Shown here piece after piece: positions 6,210 through 7,889 of a DNA stretch of 7,889 nt. The notes below the pieces were generated by a model. It was not told the DNA's origin. It ran no database searches and saw only the letters and a program-made list of their open reading frames with translations. The stretch comes from Flavobacteriales bacterium UBA1112 (lineage in GTDB: Bacteria > Bacteroidota > Bacteroidia > Flavobacteriales_D > Sanyastnellaceae), in assembly GCA_002313415.1 (NCBI GenBank), contig DCBH01000005.1, positions 1 through 7,889 of the forward strand. The letters are read 5' to 3'. Every line of letters starts with the position of its first letter. The first letter of the stretch is position 1. The position numbers and the translations under genes were made by a program.

Positions 6210-6240
6210 GAAGATGAGTTGAAACAGCGGGGTCATCTTC
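6210..6240 (-). terminator. stem-loop downstream of the repeat-protein gene, probable terminator
   Basis: GAAGATGA (6210-6217) and TCATCTTC (6233-6240) form a perfect 8-bp stem with a 15-base loop. It starts 36 bases after the stop of the minus-strand gene ending at 6277. On the minus strand it is followed by CCGCACTTTCTTTCG, which is T-rich. It would separate the lyase/repeat-protein transcript from the haloperoxidase gene. Confidence 0.5.
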
Positions 6241-6276
6241 AATTCAAATCAGCGGCAAAGCCCCATCGAAGAACAA

Positions 6277-6813
6277 TTACAACCAGCCCGCAGCACTTAG
6301 AAGTGCGAATATGGAAGCCGGGTCAAGGTGGCCTTCTAAGATGGCCAGCCGGTCGTCCCATGACCGACTGTCATCCTTGTATAATCCCCACAACGGGGCA
6401 TCATCGCCCGATGGGAAATTCCGAGCTTCTTTTCTTAGGGTATAGGCAACGTCGAGGGGGAAATTGGAGTCGCCCATGAAGATTTGGCCCGAATCGAACG
6501 TGTAAAGAATCGCGTCTGAAAAAGAACTGTCGCCGAGATAGAGCTTGCCCTCACGTAAGGTGAAAGCAATGTCGAGACTGCTTGAAGAATAGCCGCTGAA
6601 AATTTGGACTTCACCCCACGTGTTGTTGGCTTGTACGGTATACACAATTTCACCACTCCAATGGGCCCCCATGCGCACGACACCATTGTCGATGTGTGCC
6701 ACCATGTCTCGGTAAATGAGGTTGTCGTCGGGATAGAGGTGCATGCGCATTTGGCCCGAGACAGCGAGTGCTGACAACAAGGCAAGAAGGACCATTGAGA
6801 GACGGTGTATCAC
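6277..6813 (-). CDS. secreted hypothetical protein with about 20-residue beta-type repeats
   Basis: This encodes 178 residues from a GTG at 6813. I chose this start because it gives a proper signal peptide (MIHRLSMVLLALLSALAVSGQ) and because GTG overlaps the TGA of the upstream lyase gene as GTGA, a classic coupling arrangement. An internal ATG at 6795 would lose the basic n-region. After the leader the protein consists of imperfect repeats of about 20 residues in which a [DE]I.YT/FTL strand is followed by G.[LI]Y/F.GDS.F. The clearest copies are residues 79-98 and 99-118, with weaker ones before (32-78) and after (119-138). The C-terminal 40 residues (WDDRLAILEGHLDPASIFALL) look helical and distinct. 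The repeats suggest a stacked beta-strand fold outside the cytoplasm. I cannot name a function. A real product is supported by the repeats and leader together. Confidence 0.7.
   Translation of the reverse strand: MIHRLSMVLLALLSALAVSGQMRMHLYPDDNLIYRDMVAHIDNGVVRMGAHWSGEIVYTVQANNTWGEVQIFSGYSSSSLDIAFTLREGKLYLGDSSFSDAILYTFDSGQIFMGDSNFPLDVAYTLRKEARNFPSGDDAPLWGLYKDDSRSWDDRLAILEGHLDPASIFALLSAAGWL
6400..6657 (-). repeat. protein-level repeat region, units of about 20 codons
   Basis: The region encodes residues 53-138 of the secreted hypothetical protein. Two units align without gaps: SLDIAFTLREGKLYLGDSSF and SDAILYTFDSGQIFMGDSNF. The unit before has an insertion (IVYTVQANNTWGEVQIFSGYSSS), and the one after keeps LDVAYTLR but then diverges. 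The DNA copies differ considerably, so the repeat is old and kept at the protein level rather than a recent duplication. Confidence 0.65.
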
Positions 6814-7889
6814 ATGGGTAAGGTCGCAACAGATTCGGCGACTTTCCAAGCCTGGACAAGGTCGTTGACCAAATCTTCCGGATGTTCCAATCCAATGGAC
6901 AAACGAACGAAGCCCTCCGTGATTCCTGTGCGAGCCCTTACTTCTGCGGGGACACCTGCGTGCGTCATGCTGGCGGGATGCTCAGCAAGGCTTTCCGTGG
7001 ATCCTAGGCTCACAGCCAGTTTGAATACTTGCAGGGCGTCGAGAAAGGCAAAGGCACCCTCTCGACCCCCAGGGATTTCGAGGCCAATCATGGATCCGCC
7101 GCCGCGTTGTTGAGCATTGGCGGTGTTGACATCTTGGCCCATGGCAGCCAAATCCTCCGCCCATGCGGATTTCACGGCGTGTGCACCGCACAGATTCCGG
7201 AGATGGGTCAACACGTGACCGGCCGTGCGCTGTTGATGTTCCACTCGGACGTGAAGTGTTTCCATGGAACGGGCGAGCATCCACGCAGTCCATGAATCGA
7301 TCGTTCCGCCCAGAAAGGTGCGGAATTCTTTGACTTTGGCGACAATGTCTTCCCCTCCTGAGGCGCCTCCTGCGATGAGGTCACTGTGCCCTCCTAGGTA
7401 TTTGGTGGCAGAATAAAGGACGAGGTCAGCACCTTCTTCGAGGGGGCGTTGGAGCAGCGGCCCGAGATAGGTGTTGTCCACCATGACTACAATCCGGTGG
7501 TCTTCGGTGCTGTGTTGGGCGGCCCACTCTGCTGCCGTGCGAATTCGCTGAATTTGCATGGTGGGGTTGGCCGGGGTTTCAAGGTAAACGACGCCAGGGC
7601 GTTGCCCGCCTGTCTCCTCAAGAGCAAGGTCAAGCCGGTCCAGGTGTTCAATTTCAAGGACACTGCGCCCCATGGAGGGCATGACTTCATCGAGAAAATG
7701 ATGAGTTCCTCCGTACAGTGGCCCCACAAACCAAACGGGACGATCTGCACTTGACCACGCCAGGAGTGAAGTAGATATCGCAGCCATTCCGCTTCCAAAC
7801 AGCGCGGCGTCCTCGCTGTCGTCCCATGCAGCCAGCCTTTGTTCAGCCATTGTGATGGTGGGGTTGCCGAGACGGCTGTATATGAAGCC
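6810..7889 (-). CDS. PLP-dependent Cys/Met metabolism enzyme (cystathionine/methionine gamma-lyase family), 5' end outside the window
   Basis: The frame runs off the right edge and 359 residues plus stop are present, so roughly the first 30-45 residues are missing. An internal ATG at 7850 is not the start, because the family motif YSRLGNPT lies upstream of it. Visible landmarks, numbered from the edge: Y4 and R6 (YSR, phosphate of the neighbouring subunit's PLP), FGSGMAA (31-37), PLYGGTHHFL (57-66), D138 in VDNTYLGP (pyridine N), K163 in SATKYLGGHSD (the Schiff-base lysine), SLGSTESLAEHPASMTH (294-310) and R329 in VRLSIGLE (substrate carboxylate). These place it firmly in the fold-type I transsulfuration family. 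The Cys typical of classical methionine gamma-lyase is Gly here (YGGT), favouring cystathionine gamma-lyase or synthase, but the exact reaction is not decidable from this. Its TGA overlaps the start of the secreted repeat protein. Confidence 0.93.
   Translation of the reverse strand, partial: GFIYSRLGNPTITMAEQRLAAWDDSEDAALFGSGMAAISTSLLAWSSADRPVWFVGPLYGGTHHFLDEVMPSMGRSVLEIEHLDRLDLALEETGGQRPGVVYLETPANPTMQIQRIRTAAEWAAQHSTEDHRIVVMVDNTYLGPLLQRPLEEGADLVLYSATKYLGGHSDLIAGGASGGEDIVAKVKEFRTFLGGTIDSWTAWMLARSMETLHVRVEHQQRTAGHVLTHLRNLCGAHAVKSAWAEDLAAMGQDVNTANAQQRGGGSMIGLEIPGGREGAFAFLDALQVFKLAVSLGSTESLAEHPASMTHAGVPAEVRARTGITEGFVRLSIGLEHPEDLVNDLVQAWKVAESVATLPM

Overview
The window looks like a piece of a Bacteroidota chromosome, probably from a marine-type flavobacterial lineage. 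This is an inference from gene content: a type II phosphatidylserine synthase, a stand-alone PurS of the Bacteroidota sort, a secreted vanadium haloperoxidase ending in a dockerin-like calcium-loop module, and several promoter-like TAnnTTTG elements. There are no convincing Shine-Dalgarno sequences ahead of the start codons, which also fits Bacteroidota. No insertion sequence, phage gene, CRISPR array or rRNA is visible.

Region 1 (1-2400) is accessory and unrecognised. A possible C-terminal fragment (1-122) is followed by a small exported-looking protein (131-409). Its stop overlaps by ATGA the start of a 486-residue putative lipoprotein (406-1866). A small hypothetical protein on the opposite strand (1927-2334) converges on it and has no ATG or GTG start. 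Region 2 (2400-2822) is intergenic: two stem-loops, an 8-bp tandem direct repeat, tRNA-Cys(GCA) on the minus strand, and promoter-like sequence for both the tRNA and the rightward genes.

Region 3 (2823-3920) is a housekeeping pair on the plus strand: pssA (phosphatidylserine synthase, membrane lipid synthesis) and purS (small subunit of FGAM synthase, purine synthesis). They are probably co-transcribed but act in different pathways. A strong stem-loop at 3977-4010 separates them from the convergent next gene.

Region 4 (4021-7889) is entirely minus strand. At the right edge is a partial PLP-dependent cystathionine/methionine gamma-lyase-family enzyme. Its stop codon overlaps, as GTGA, the start of a short secreted protein built of about 20-residue repeats. 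After a candidate terminator comes the large secreted vanadium-dependent haloperoxidase, whose vanadate-binding residues are all present.

I see no wholly new multi-gene system. The most notable items are the haloperoxidase with its calcium-loop tail, the coupling of a cytoplasmic lyase to a secreted repeat protein, and the coupled small-protein/lipoprotein pair at the left.
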